The notes under the pieces were generated by a model that saw only the letters and a program-made list of their open reading frames with translations, made no database searches and was not told the origin of the DNA. A stretch of 64,000 bases of DNA from Pectinophora gossypiella. Lineage: Eukaryota > Arthropoda > Insecta > Lepidoptera > Gelechiidae. Shown here one piece after another: positions 55,497-64,000 of the stretch (within the stretch, counting starts at the first letter, position 1; each line of letters begins with the position of its first letter). The translations under genes were made by a program, and so were the position numbers. Location: contig NC_065415.1 of NCBI RefSeq assembly GCF_024362695.1, positions 15,541,438-15,605,437 of the forward strand, written 5' to 3'.

Positions 55497-55790
55497 CCAC
55501 ATCTCGCGACACCAAACATTTCAGGACCCCGATACCGCCCCGCCGGCGTGGTCGACGACTTCCCTCAATCAGCGCTTATCGCTATCGACCGACTAGGGTC
55601 GATTAATTCTTTCAAATATTTTTTCCTCTCAGACGACGCCCTGAATCGCGGTTCGCGCCCATTTGGGCACCCTCAGGCCTGTTGTCTTAAATGTTGTACC
55701 GAGTGAGAGCCTTCAGCGCTCTCCATTTGTCCGGCGAAATAGTTAATGCCACCTGCGGCAAATTTACAATAAGTCACGTCAAAAAAGCGG
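55497..55790 (+). repeat. retroposon of the AAGTCACGTC(A)n family
   Basis: CTCGCGACACCAAACATTTC through AATAAGTCACGTCAAAAAA. Confidence 0.8.
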
Positions 55791-56014
55791 TCCACATAAC
55801 CCCCTTTTTGCATCGCTGCAGTCGGGTAGCTGCAAGGTGACAGGTTTCCTAACTGCGCAATTCACCAAACGAAGTAATGACTAAATAATTGTTTCTTTAT
55901 TATCTGTCTCCGATAATTATGTCGTTATAACATTCACTATTAATTGACCACAAAACAATAATTATATAACAATTAATTTTGAACATAATTAACGGGTTTT
56001 CTTGACTTTAACAG

Positions 56015-56080
56015 TATAAAGTGTGAGCCATTTCCAAGTTATTGTATTCTGATTTTGGTTGTGAAGAACTGAATATCAAG
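56015..56080 (+). promoter_or_regulatory. TATA promoter and untranslated exon 1 of the 56.9 kb peptide gene
   Basis: TATAAA at 56015-56020 is followed about 30 bases on by a plausible initiator (ATTCTGATT, about 56045). Exon 1 ends at 56080 with a consensus donor (ATATCAAG|GTAAGAAAAT). No ATG-started frame of any length lies in the exon. Spacing of TATA, start and donor matches the 27.8 and 61.45 kb copies. The intron to 56863 contains a palindromic MITE, a LINE scrap and a full tRNA-SINE head. Confidence 0.6.
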
Positions 56081-56166
56081 GTAAGAAAATGTTTTTTTTT
56101 ATAAATAATAATTATTATATTTAACCTCATTTAACGATTTTCTTTTACATTATTTGAGGGTTACAT

Positions 56167-56295
56167 AATTAAAACACATAATACTGGGTTCTTACCGGGT
56201 TGGTCCCGTGATCATGGCACTTGCAATGTGTTGAAATATCGGGAGTCTGATATCTCCGATTAACGAGGTAAGAACCCGGTATTATGTGTTTTAAT
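56167..56295. repeat. 129 bp palindromic MITE in the 56.9 kb intron
   Basis: AATTAAAACACATAATACTG and GGTTCTTACC are mirrored by GGTAAGAACC and CGGTATTATGTGTTTTAATT. A LINE scrap follows at 56300-56400. Confidence 0.85.
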
Positions 56296-56611
56296 TATTT
56301 TTACATACATACATAAACTCACGCCTTTTTCCCACCGGGGTAAGGAGAGACTATAGAATTACATTTCCTTCGATCCTGACACACTTCACACAATCACTCA
56401 ATTAATTACTACTACTATTAATTATTACTTTTATTATTCTTCACTTTATTGTTTTTATTTTAACATAAGATTTGAACAGACTAATAACAAACCCGGGGCA
56501 CTTCATAATAAAATATAATAACCCGGGGGTGTCAGGGTTATAATGTATTATTATTATTTTTACAACTACAAACTTACGTAATAAGTAAATAGTAATCGGG
56601 AGGGACACACA

Positions 56612-56790
56612 GCCTCCGTGGTCTAGTGGTTAAGACGTTAAGCTCACGATCAGGAGGTCCTGGTTCGATTCCCGATGGGGACATTGTCGACATCACTTTG
56701 TGAGACTGTCCTTTGTTTGGTAAGGGCGAATCACGGACCATCTTACTTTTTTGAACAATCAGGTGATCAGCCTGTCATGCAATGGTTGCA
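56612..56790 (+). repeat. SINE1 head in the 56.9 kb intron
   Basis: A box GTGGTCTAGTGGTTAAG and B box GGTTCGATTCCCG. Truncated after the GGTGATCAGCCTGTCATG segment. Confidence 0.85.
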
Positions 56791-56863
56791 CCTCTAACTT
56801 GTCTTGTTGGAAATATGTATAGTCGTTCAAATCGTTAAATTATATTTTCTTTTAAATTTCCAG

Positions 56864-57022
56864 ATGTACAAGGCTTTCTTCCTCTTGTTGGTGCTGGCAG
56901 CATTAGTCTCCTGCATCTTGGCTGATGAGGCGGCTCCCGTGCGTGAGCGGCGGACCCTGCTGTTCCCCAGGCTGTACTACCCCCACTATTACCGTTACCC
57001 CTACCCCTACTATTACTACTAA
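56864..57022 (+). CDS. small secreted Tyr-rich peptide with RERR processing site, family member 2
   Basis: A 52-residue precursor. Residues 1-20 are a strong signal peptide (MYKAFFLLLVLAALVSCILA). A short acidic/Pro linker follows (DEAAPV), then RERR, a furin-like or dibasic cleavage site. The remaining 22 residues are extremely Tyr-rich (10 Tyr, the rest mostly Pro, Leu, Arg, His) and end in YPYYYY directly before the stop. The start is fixed by the acceptor TTTCCAG|ATG. Reading upstream through the acceptor would add residues in frame but would ignore the splice site. A polyadenylation signal AATAAA lies near 57071. Exon 1 with TATA box is at 56015-56080 and the intron is 783 bp. The layout resembles insect neuropeptide-like precursors or Tyr-rich AMP/cuticle peptides, but I cannot assign a family. 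Confidence 0.82.
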   Translation: MYKAFFLLLVLAALVSCILADEAAPVRERRTLLFPRLYYPHYYRYPYPYYYY

Positions 57023-57453
57023 ATTGTTATCACCACTACTAAAGGGCACCGGTAGTTGACTACAAAAATGATCAAATAAAATCCGTTGATTAAACTTGTA
57101 GTTATCATTCTTTGTCGATGCGAAGTGTATCAGGGTTTAAGTAGCAGAACATTGTGATATCTGCTCACCCTGAAAGGGAAAACAGCGTAATAACACAGCA
57201 TCATGTCTGTATACCCGAAGGATTAGGCAGAGGTGTACAGCATCTGTATACAATATACCCACTCTTCGCAGGCTATGTTTAAGTCCCATGTAATAGCGAC
57301 CGAGTCTTTTACCAATAACAAATACTTACAAATAGAAATGTACTTTATTGCACCAAAAAAAACTTAACTAGGTACTTGGCAATTGGCGGCCTTATCGCTT
57401 AAAGCGATTTCTTCCAGAAGGCAAGGAAAATAAACCAATTAATAAACTATAAT

Positions 57454-57750
57454 CATCATCATTATCAGCCGTACGACGCCCACTGCTGGGCATAGGCCTC
57501 CCCCAAGGATCTCCACGACAATCGGTCCTGCGCTGCCCGCATCCATCGGCAATAATAAATACACGGCATCGGTAATAATTATTATTTGTTATTATTAACA
57601 AATTATTAACAAATAATAACAAATAATTATCTATGATCCAAACATGAATTCAAACTCATAAAGGGAATTCAATAGTTTAGATCCCGAGCCGGGATTCGAA
57701 CCCTTGACACTGCGATGTAAGTCACACATTCTCCGAACTGGGCTATCATG
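57454..57750 (-). repeat. RTE-like LINE tail and a tRNA-headed SINE
   Basis: 57454-57548 is the same segment as 1750-1855. 57680-57745 has a minus-strand B box (GGTTCGAATCCCGGC). A TTAACAAATAATA inverted stretch lies between. Confidence 0.65.
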
Positions 57751-58249
57751 GATTCAGCAGAAAAAAGTGGAATGTTGCGTGTTTCCGCGAATCATTTCTA
57801 AACGCGTCCCCAAAGAACAGAGGGAATAGAGCAATTAAAATCTCAAAAATATCTGTATTCAGTAGGTAGATACACTTTGAATCGTCAATTTTACGCGTCA
57901 ATTGAATAATCTGCCTGCTATTTCGTAATCAAACTAGGGATTACGAAGTTAGTTAAAAAATAAATGCAATAATATTTTTAAAATTTAGTATCATAAATAT
58001 AAATTTTATCACTGACTAATAATTAAGCACGTTGTCCTCTCTACCAGTTACAGGGCCCTTACCGGGTCCATATTGAAACTATAATACTTACTTCTGTATT
58101 TTTATAACATCACATTTTGTAAGAAAACATGGTCGCAATAAAACATTAAAATTTATATTTCTATTTGAACTTATTTTAGTGATACAAGTATTTACGCGAA
58201 GGACGGGAAGCTCGACGTCTGTTTTCCTGAACATCTGAATATCAGGTTT

Positions 58250-58610
58250 AGTACACCTGTCAATCGAGGAGCGCCGGTTCGAACCCCGGTACCAGACTTG
58301 CATCATCATCATCATCATCAGCCGTACGACACCCACTGCTGGGCCTATGCCCATGCCTAGGCCTATGCCTCCCCCAAGGATCTCCACGACGATCGGTCCT
58401 GCGCTGCCCGCACTTGCATCAACGAGTTATTAATTTATCTTAAGTGCAGTTTCCACTAACACAGTTGGCTCGACCATTATAGACGGCGATACGGCTCACC
58501 ACCTATCACGTTGGTCTAACAGAACGCTGGGTGAGATGTGGGTACTTAGTTCATCTTGCGATGGATGCACTTCTGACTGCCCCAATTGACATAGTCGTGA
58601 GGTTAGGTAT
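58250..58610 (+). repeat. SINE4 with a LINE tail nested (target duplication ACTTGCATCA)
   Basis: GGTTCGAACCCCGGTACCAG head. The LINE tail at 58301-58413 (-) is flanked by ACTTGCATCA on both sides. The SINE4 body then continues. Confidence 0.8.
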
Positions 58611-58619
58611 AATATAATA

Positions 58620-60630
58620 ATTATTAACATAACACTATTTACGAGAGTGAACACGTCTTTACAACACATAGTTACTGTTAAAATGTGTGTGGACTGATTA
58701 TTTCACCACTCGCAAACTGTATTAAAGGAAACGCTGATTGTTTTGCCACTTCGTATATAATTCGGTTTAAGTAGATAATTTACAAACGTTACAAACACGT
58801 CCGACAATAAGAGAAGTTCGATGAATACAAAATTAATTTAAAAATAGTAAAGAATGAATATTTTTTTTAACCTTTTTTTTTAAAAGGTATTTTTATGTTG
58901 CAATTGTCAACAATTACTTATCAACTGGGGTAAACGGTTACGAAAAATTGTCAGTCTAAGTAGGGATTTCTATCTCGAGACTCTTTTTGATTCCGGGATT
59001 TCGGTATTTTATATTGAGAATCCCAGGATCAATTTCGGGGTTAGGATAAAAACCTGCAAATGGCAAACAAAATATTTTATTTATTTATTTATTTATTGCT
59101 TCATGTACATAATTATACAAGATGTTATAATGATTATATGATTAATAAGGTAAGTACATGACCCTGGAAGGGTGTTGCAAAATTTGAGCGGACTGCGTGA
59201 TGGTCATAATAAATAAAAACATAAACAAAAACATTAAATATAGATATCATAAAGTAGTGGTATTGGATCATGCTATATATCATATTTGTGATTTTATTAT
59301 AAGAATTTTATTTGATCATGCTGTAATATGTTATATTATTAGTGGGATCATATTTTATTTTTATTATTTTGTTTGTTATTGTCTCGTTTTCGTCATTTTA
59401 TTCATAAAATTGTTATTTTGATATTTTATATTTCATGCATGTTATATTTTTTTATCATTTATTTTTTTTTACATTTATGTTGTTTTCACCTCTATCATGG
59501 GTTACCTAAATAAACTTTTTTATTATTAAGTAGTAAATGCCATCTGCGGCAAATCTACAATAAGTCAAGTCAAAAAGAAAAACATCTCTATCATAAAACG
59601 GAGCAGTAAATGTATGAGAATAGCGGGTTGGCGGCTAAAGAGATATGATCAGATTTCTATCATCAATTTTACTTTTAGTTTTTCAATTATTATTTTTGCT
59701 TATTTATTAGTGAATCTCATTTAATTTTAATTTCTATAACATTAAGTAAATCATATTTATTAAGTCATACACTTGAAGGCAAACACCTAATTCGTTAAAT
59801 TCGTAAAAAAAACATAATATACAATGTTTTTTAAAGTTAAACCCATTTTTAAATCTGTCTAATGAAATGTAAAATATAATATTTTGTTGAACGCAATGTT
59901 AAACTCTCAATTCTAAAATGATTGCCATACGATTTGCTGTTTCTGAGAAATGCGTGGCAATTATACAAGCATACACATGTGAAATTACACGTGTTTGGAA
60001 GGCCAAATAGAATAACAATATATGAATGTTGAACAATTTCAGAATATTACATATGGATCGATTTGATAATCTCCTTCTTTTTTGTCTCCTTATTTTTGAA
60101 GTCGGTTTAAAATGTATTACAATCAAATTCGTACTGCCAACAAAAATCTAAGTTACCAGACTAATAATATACATTAAAATATAATCTACCGGAATGATAA
60201 TTATAACTATATAATAAATTAACAATTATATTGGGCTTAAAAAAGGTCCGGGATCCCGGGATTCGGGATTCCGGGATTAATATCTCTAAGCGTAAGTAGT
60301 GGAATGAAATGTATGGGATTAACATATCAATAGTATATACTGTATTACATTTTTTCATACCTATTGGACATTAATTTTAAAAAATGAGTTTTTTCTGAAA
60401 CTACTTTTTTATAAATCTATAAACATTTTAGATACAAGTCTAAGAGGAAAACTCTTGTTAAGTTCAAATTTATAGTTTTAAATGCACATAACCCTCCTTT
60501 ATGTTTCACTGAAGTCGGGCAATTAAGTGCACTATTGAATTCTTATTCAAGGTCTATGCATTGTGAGTCGGGCTAAGAGAACTTTCACAGTTCCTCCATT
60601 CAAATAAAAAGAAACAATATTTTTGTCATA
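58620..60630. other. AT-rich intergenic
   Basis: (TTTA)n near 59078, a retroposon 3' scrap at 59525-59575, GGGATCCCGGGATTCGGGAT simple repeats at 60248-60275 and a related CGGGATTTCGG at 58993. No gene. Confidence 0.5.
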
Positions 60631-60690
60631 ATTTATTTATAAAAATAATTTCCAAATCTTTTCCAAAATATTTAATATTTTACCGGTATA

Positions 60691-60990
60691 TTAATAAATA
60701 TAGTACCGGGTGACGTAGCTATCGGCGGCGGGTTCCAAATATGGTTCGAAAATCGGTTCTGGGTTAGTGATGATTTTGTATTCGTACTCCGGAATTAAAT
60801 GCCGGTACAAAGACGGGAGTCCGTACCGGAGTAGTAAAGCGCGTTTGGCGCGCGCGACGTATCCATTAGTGGGGTCCTCGGCATTTTTTAACACACTATC
60901 TTTTCTGTCCTCTGCGTTTGCCTCGTCCACGGGCGCTGCCAGAGCTACGGCAACCACAGCCAGAAAGATGAATGCGAGTAGTTTATTCAT
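60691..60990 (-). CDS. small secreted precursor with KR processing site, family member 3
   Basis: A 99-residue precursor. Residues 1-18 are a classic signal peptide (MNKLLAFIFLAVVAVALA), cleaved before APVDEA. An acidic propeptide of about 30 residues (rich in Asp, Glu, Asn, Lys) ends at ARAKR, a dibasic processing site at about residues 46-50. The C-terminal half (ALLLRYGLPSLYRHL..., ending SYVTRYYIY) is rich in Tyr, Leu, Pro and Glu and has no Cys. The start is fixed by the acceptor TTCTTTACAG|ATG on the minus strand. Exon 1 and TATA box lie at 61445-61520 and the 454 bp intron carries a nearly full-length SINE1. A polyadenylation signal (TTTATT on the plus strand) is near 60634. The prepropeptide organisation suggests a processed secreted peptide; the receptor or role is unknown. 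Confidence 0.82.
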   Translation of the reverse strand: MNKLLAFIFLAVVAVALAAPVDEANAEDRKDSVLKNAEDPTNGYVARAKRALLLRYGLPSLYRHLIPEYEYKIITNPEPIFEPYLEPAADSYVTRYYIY

Positions 60991-61069
60991 CTGTAAAGAA
61001 TAAAATTAAAATTATTTTTTATTTATTTGTTAATAGTACATTATTATACAAGTGAGCTATTTAGTCATT

Positions 61070-61400
61070 ACCGTCGAGGTTAACGGTCTAGTGGTTGAGC
61101 GTTGGGCTCACAATCCAGAGATCGGGACCGAATCCCGGTGGGGACAAATCACAAAAATCACTTTGTGATACCTAGTTTAGTTTGGACATTACAGGCTGAT
61201 CACCTGATTGTCCAAAAAGTAAGATGATCCGTGCTTAGGAAGGCACATTAAGCCGTTGGTCGCGGTTACTACTTACTGATGTAAGTAAGTAGTCGTTACA
61301 TGAGCCATGTCGGGGACGTATGGCGGCTCAATATTGACGCTGACACCAGGGTTGATGAGGTTGGTAATTCACCTCACAATCCACACGATAGAAGAAGACT
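61070..61400 (+). repeat. full-length SINE1 in the intron of the 61 kb gene
   Basis: The best complete example: head GGTCTAGTGGTTGAGCGTTG, B-box region, GGCTGATCACCTGATTGTCC, core, TGTAAGTAAGTAGTCGTTAC, tail GGGTTGATGAGGTTGGT and ACACGATAGAAGAAG. Confidence 0.85.
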
Positions 61401-61444
61401 GTTGAGGTTGGATTTCCAGCCGAGAGTAAGTAAAATATTCTTAC

Positions 61445-61520
61445 CGTAGTAGTGATGGTAGCTAGATCGTTCAAGAGCCTTTATCAAACTGAATTATATC
61501 AGCCGTTTACAACTTATATA
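61445..61520 (-). promoter_or_regulatory. TATA promoter and untranslated exon 1 of the 61 kb peptide gene
   Basis: On the minus strand TATATAAG (61520 to 61513) is followed exactly 30 bases downstream by an arthropod initiator TCAGTT (A at about 61490). Exon 1 runs about 61490 to 61445 and ends in the donor ACTACG|GTAAGAAT. This is the best-formed promoter in the window and anchors the gene model at 60691-60990. Confidence 0.65.
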
Positions 61521-61689
61521 TGTAATTGTTAATAGTTTTGTTTATTTATAATAGAACAACTAATTATTTTTAGATTGTCTTCGCTCTCTGAGGAAATTAA
61601 TGATTATTAGATATATACTTAATGTGTTTAAAATATTCTTTAAATGAACATTTTTATTGAAGATCCGTTATAACTCGTAAATCATCCTC

Positions 61690-61950
61690 TGCTGGAAGCT
61701 GTGAACGCTTGACTGTCATTGTGAAGTTGCAGGTTTGAATCCCAGAGGCCCGTGCTGAAAGAATGAAACCAACGATTTTCATGTTTGTATTCGAAATCAT
61801 GTTTAGATCATAATGGATTATCACGTGCTCAGCGGTGATGAAAAATATTGTGAGGTAACTCGCATTCCTGAGAAATGTGTTTCGGTGGTATGTGATCTAA
61901 CCTGTATTGGGCTGGTTTTCTCTTCGCGGGTTGGAAGGTCAGACATGATA
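61690..61950 (+). repeat. SINE3 copy
   Basis: GCAGGTTTGAATCCCAG, TTATGTTTGGATC-like middle, GGTGATGAAAAATATTGTGAGG, CGCGGGTTGGAAGGTCAGAC. Confidence 0.7.
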
Positions 61951-61974
61951 TGGACGATAGGTAAATTGAAAATA

Positions 61975-62100
61975 ATTTTAAAAAATAACGGAAAACATCA
62001 TGAATTTTGCGGCGGATATTGGCTTGATATTAACTCAGGATCATGGTCTAAATCACCCTCCTCAGTCTTCGTTACGATGACATTAAAACCTTGTATAAAC
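61975..62100 (+). repeat. right half of the TATACAGG MITE
   Basis: CATCATGAATTTTGCGGCGG ... GATGACATTAAAACCTTGTATA. Confidence 0.65.
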
Positions 62101-62124
62101 AATGCACTCTAGTCTTCTTTAAAA

Positions 62125-62349
62125 AAATTAGTCTTATTGATACCGTTACCGGTAAAGAAACATATCGTACCGGTATTCATTTCAAACGATTTTCTAGTCG
62201 AACTGCAATTGAATCCAAATGCTTCAATCTGGATTTCAGACCGAACAAGATTGAATATAGGTATTCAGATTTCTATACCCAACTTTCCAGACTCGCAATT
62301 TGTGCCGGAATTTTCCACTGTTAAGGTAAACGACACTTTGTGGTTATAG
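62125..62349 (+). pseudogene. possible decayed coding exon, unassigned
   Basis: An open frame reads LIPLPVKKHIVPVFISNDFL then continues to FPDSQFVPEFSTVKVNDTLW. It contains ACCGGTA motifs like the peptide genes and lies between the 61 kb gene and the 63 kb paralogue remnant. It has no start with a signal peptide and an overlapping second frame is also open. It could be a family remnant or chance. Confidence 0.2.
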
Positions 62350-62499
62350 TTTAGGATATCCAATCAAAGTTTGACACGTGTTGCTGATAGTTTTTTTATG
62401 TTCGTTTACTTTACCGGTATAAACTTAATGTATCGGTATTTACCGGTATTTATACAAGTTATTAGTGAAACCGCGAAATAAAATTAGTACCTACGTCTA

Positions 62500-62605
62500 C
62501 TTGAATGTACTAAAAACGATGGTTGGTGATTTTCTTGCCGAAAATGTTTAATTAAGATTTAAGTTTTTGCTGCGCCAAATTGTAAGTTGAACAACATAAA
62601 AAATC
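62500..62605 (+). repeat. copy of 11970-12062
   Basis: ACGATGGTTGGTGATTTTCT, AAATGTTTAATTAAGATTT and TGTAAGTTGAACAAC in the same order. Confidence 0.7.
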
Positions 62606-62923
62606 GCTAGTTTACGTACGTACTTACATTGTTTTTTTAATTTGTCATTTTTATTTTGAATTCCACTTGATATCAAGTGGAATCGTTGCGATTCAATTCA
62701 ATTTAAGCAATATTAATTTATTCCGTAAACAGTATACATTGTGTTTGAGTGTCTTACAAAATAAATAGACCACAAATTACAATTTAGGTATCACAACTGA
62801 AGGGATATAAATGTGAACTTAAAAATATCATAGTTATGCGAGATTAATACATGGAATTTAGAATAATTCATTCGTATTATTCATTCATATTAATTTATTT
62901 GTATTATTAGTTTCTTATTATTG

Positions 62924-63150
62924 ATGTCGCAAACACCCTGTATACAAGAATAATATACTACTATGGTAGTCTCTCTACCTACTCCATTGGGATACAAGCG
63001 TCATGATATGTTATGTAATAATAAAAAAAATAACAAAAATACAATAAAATAAAAGCTTTTATTTATGGATACATTCTAAAATTACCTACCTACTAAATGT
63101 CCGTATCCAATCAGTACAAAAAATTGCCGATTCATGGACAACGGCGGTTA
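62924..63150 (-). pseudogene. inverted diverged copy of the 3'UTR of the 51.5 kb peptide gene
   Basis: The reverse complement matches 51705-51930: AATCGGCA, TACTGATT, ACGGACATTT, TTTTAGAATGT, CCATAAATAAAAGCTTTTA, GGAGTAGGTAG and the adjoining TATACAGGGTGTT repeat all occur in the same order. The similarity starts just past where the stop codon would be and is cut by a Helitron beginning at 63151. It marks a minus-strand paralogue whose coding exon is deleted or lies beyond the right edge. Confidence 0.7.
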
Positions 63151-63269
63151 TCTATACTTATAATAAATCTGTAGAGAGGTCAATTCTGTACATTAAATAT
63201 ATTTTCAAAATAACTATCAGGGGGTGATAAGTGATCGATACTGATGCCAAAAATGCAATCAGTAAAATT

Positions 63270-63302
<33 letters not shown>

Positions 63303-64000
63303 ATGTTCCTTATAGAAACAAAAACTACTGGACGGATTTTAATGAAACTTGGTACAATTATTCTTCATACTCCTGGGCAGGTTATAGTATACTTTTCACC
63401 ACGCTACAATCAATAGGAGTAGAGTAGTGAAGGGAAATTTTGGGAAAACGGGGGAAGTTACTCCATTTTTTAAGCTTCCGTCACGTGAGCAGCCTAAATG
63501 GTTAAAGTTACATAGAAATCATGTAGGACGGAAATATCTTCTAAATATATAAAAGGAGAAACTGACTGACTGAATGACTGACATATCAACGCACAGCCTA
63601 AACGGCTAAACGTAGGCACTTGAAATTTGGGAGGAACGTAGCTTAGTTACCATAAAGGTGCACTAAGAAAGGAATTCCCGAAATTCCCACGGGAACGGGA
63701 ATTAGCGGGAAAATCCTTTTGTATGAAAAATCTAAACCACTCAATTTAGACATTTGAAATTTGGCATACAGGTGCCTTAGATACCGTGGAGGTGCACTAA
63801 GAAAGGAATTCCCGAAATTCCCACGGGAACGGCAATTATCGGGAAAATCCTTTTGTATGAAAAATCTAAACCACTCAAGTTAGACGTTTGAAATTTGGTA
63901 TGCAGGTACCTTAGATACCGTAGAGGTGCACTAAGAAAGGAATTCCCGAAATTCCCACGGGAACGGCAATTAGCGGGAAAATCCTTTTGTATGAAAAATC
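63151..64000 (+). mobile_element. Helitron, 5' part, runs off the window
   Basis: It begins TCTATACTTATAATAAATCTG, identical to the start of the copy at 33003, after a host A. A CTGT microsatellite follows at 63271-63302, then GGACGGATTTTAATGAAAC. From 63640 it has the 134 bp minisatellite units of the 33-37.8 kb copies. It diverges from them in unit content, so it is an independent insertion. Confidence 0.75.

Noticed and set aside
56612..56690. tRNA gene
   Set aside because: It is the SINE1 head, repeated many times in the window and followed by the SINE body.
58088..58387. 99-residue minus-strand frame with a CAG|ATG-like start at 58241
   Set aside because: It begins in a LINE tail, has no signal peptide after the ATG, and no partner exon is evident.

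Overview
This window is nuclear DNA from an insect, almost certainly a moth or butterfly. The evidence is a dense load of lepidopteran-type repeats: tRNA-headed SINEs ending in ATGATG or GATGAGG tails, RTE/Jockey LINE 3' ends, Helitrons with TC...CTAG termini, and many palindromic MITEs. Most of the 64 kb is transposable-element debris. It has few genes, all short or split by introns. There are no rRNA genes, no convincing functional tRNA genes and no CRISPR.

The main genic content is a dispersed cluster of small secreted, Tyr/Pro-rich peptide genes: 32.6 kb (+, broken), 39.5-39.8 kb (-), 51.5 kb (+), 56.9 kb (+) and 60.7-61.0 kb (-). The four intact copies share an unusual layout. The whole protein sits in one exon whose splice acceptor lies immediately before the start codon (AG|ATG), and it begins with a signal peptide. 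For three copies (the broken one and those at 56.9 and 61 kb) I can place a short untranslated first exon with TATA box and GTAAG donor; for the 51.5 kb copy there is a plausible one. Two members carry a dibasic processing site before a Tyr-rich mature peptide. The 32.6 kb member is split just after its start codon by a 2.3 kb TIR element. A diverged inverted copy of the 3' end of the 51.5 kb gene at 62.9-63.15 kb, cut by a Helitron, shows that at least one more member existed or lies beyond the right edge. I do not recognise the family; neuropeptide-like, cuticle, silk or defence peptides are all possible.

The second real gene is a three-exon THAP zinc-finger protein on the minus strand (48412 to 43695; 175 residues after splicing, intron phases agree). 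About 175 bp upstream of its start codon a 677 bp hAT-type element with a perfect 8 bp target duplication has inserted, carrying a stub ORF of the N-terminal zinc-finger type of hAT-related proteins. A possible tiny two-exon gene at 41.7-42.4 kb on the plus strand is interrupted by a SINE fragment with a 14 bp target duplication.

Layout: 0-11 kb SINE/LINE/MITE mosaic, including Jockey-like LINE C-terminal fragments; 11-15 kb a local duplication, a 2.7 kb TIR element with CpG-rich patches and an LTR-like promoter; 15-19.1 kb four SINE2 copies; 19-25.4 kb MITEs, a 590 bp hAT element and a 2.9 kb TIR element; 25.4-33 kb the interrupted peptide gene; 33.0-37.85 kb a near-perfect 2.37 kb inverted repeat of a Helitron with a 98 bp spacer; 37.9-48.4 kb a peptide gene, the SINE-broken candidate and the THAP gene; 48.6-63.1 kb the remaining peptide genes among MITEs; 63.15 kb to the end another Helitron.

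All calls are by eye from the sequence; no database search was run.
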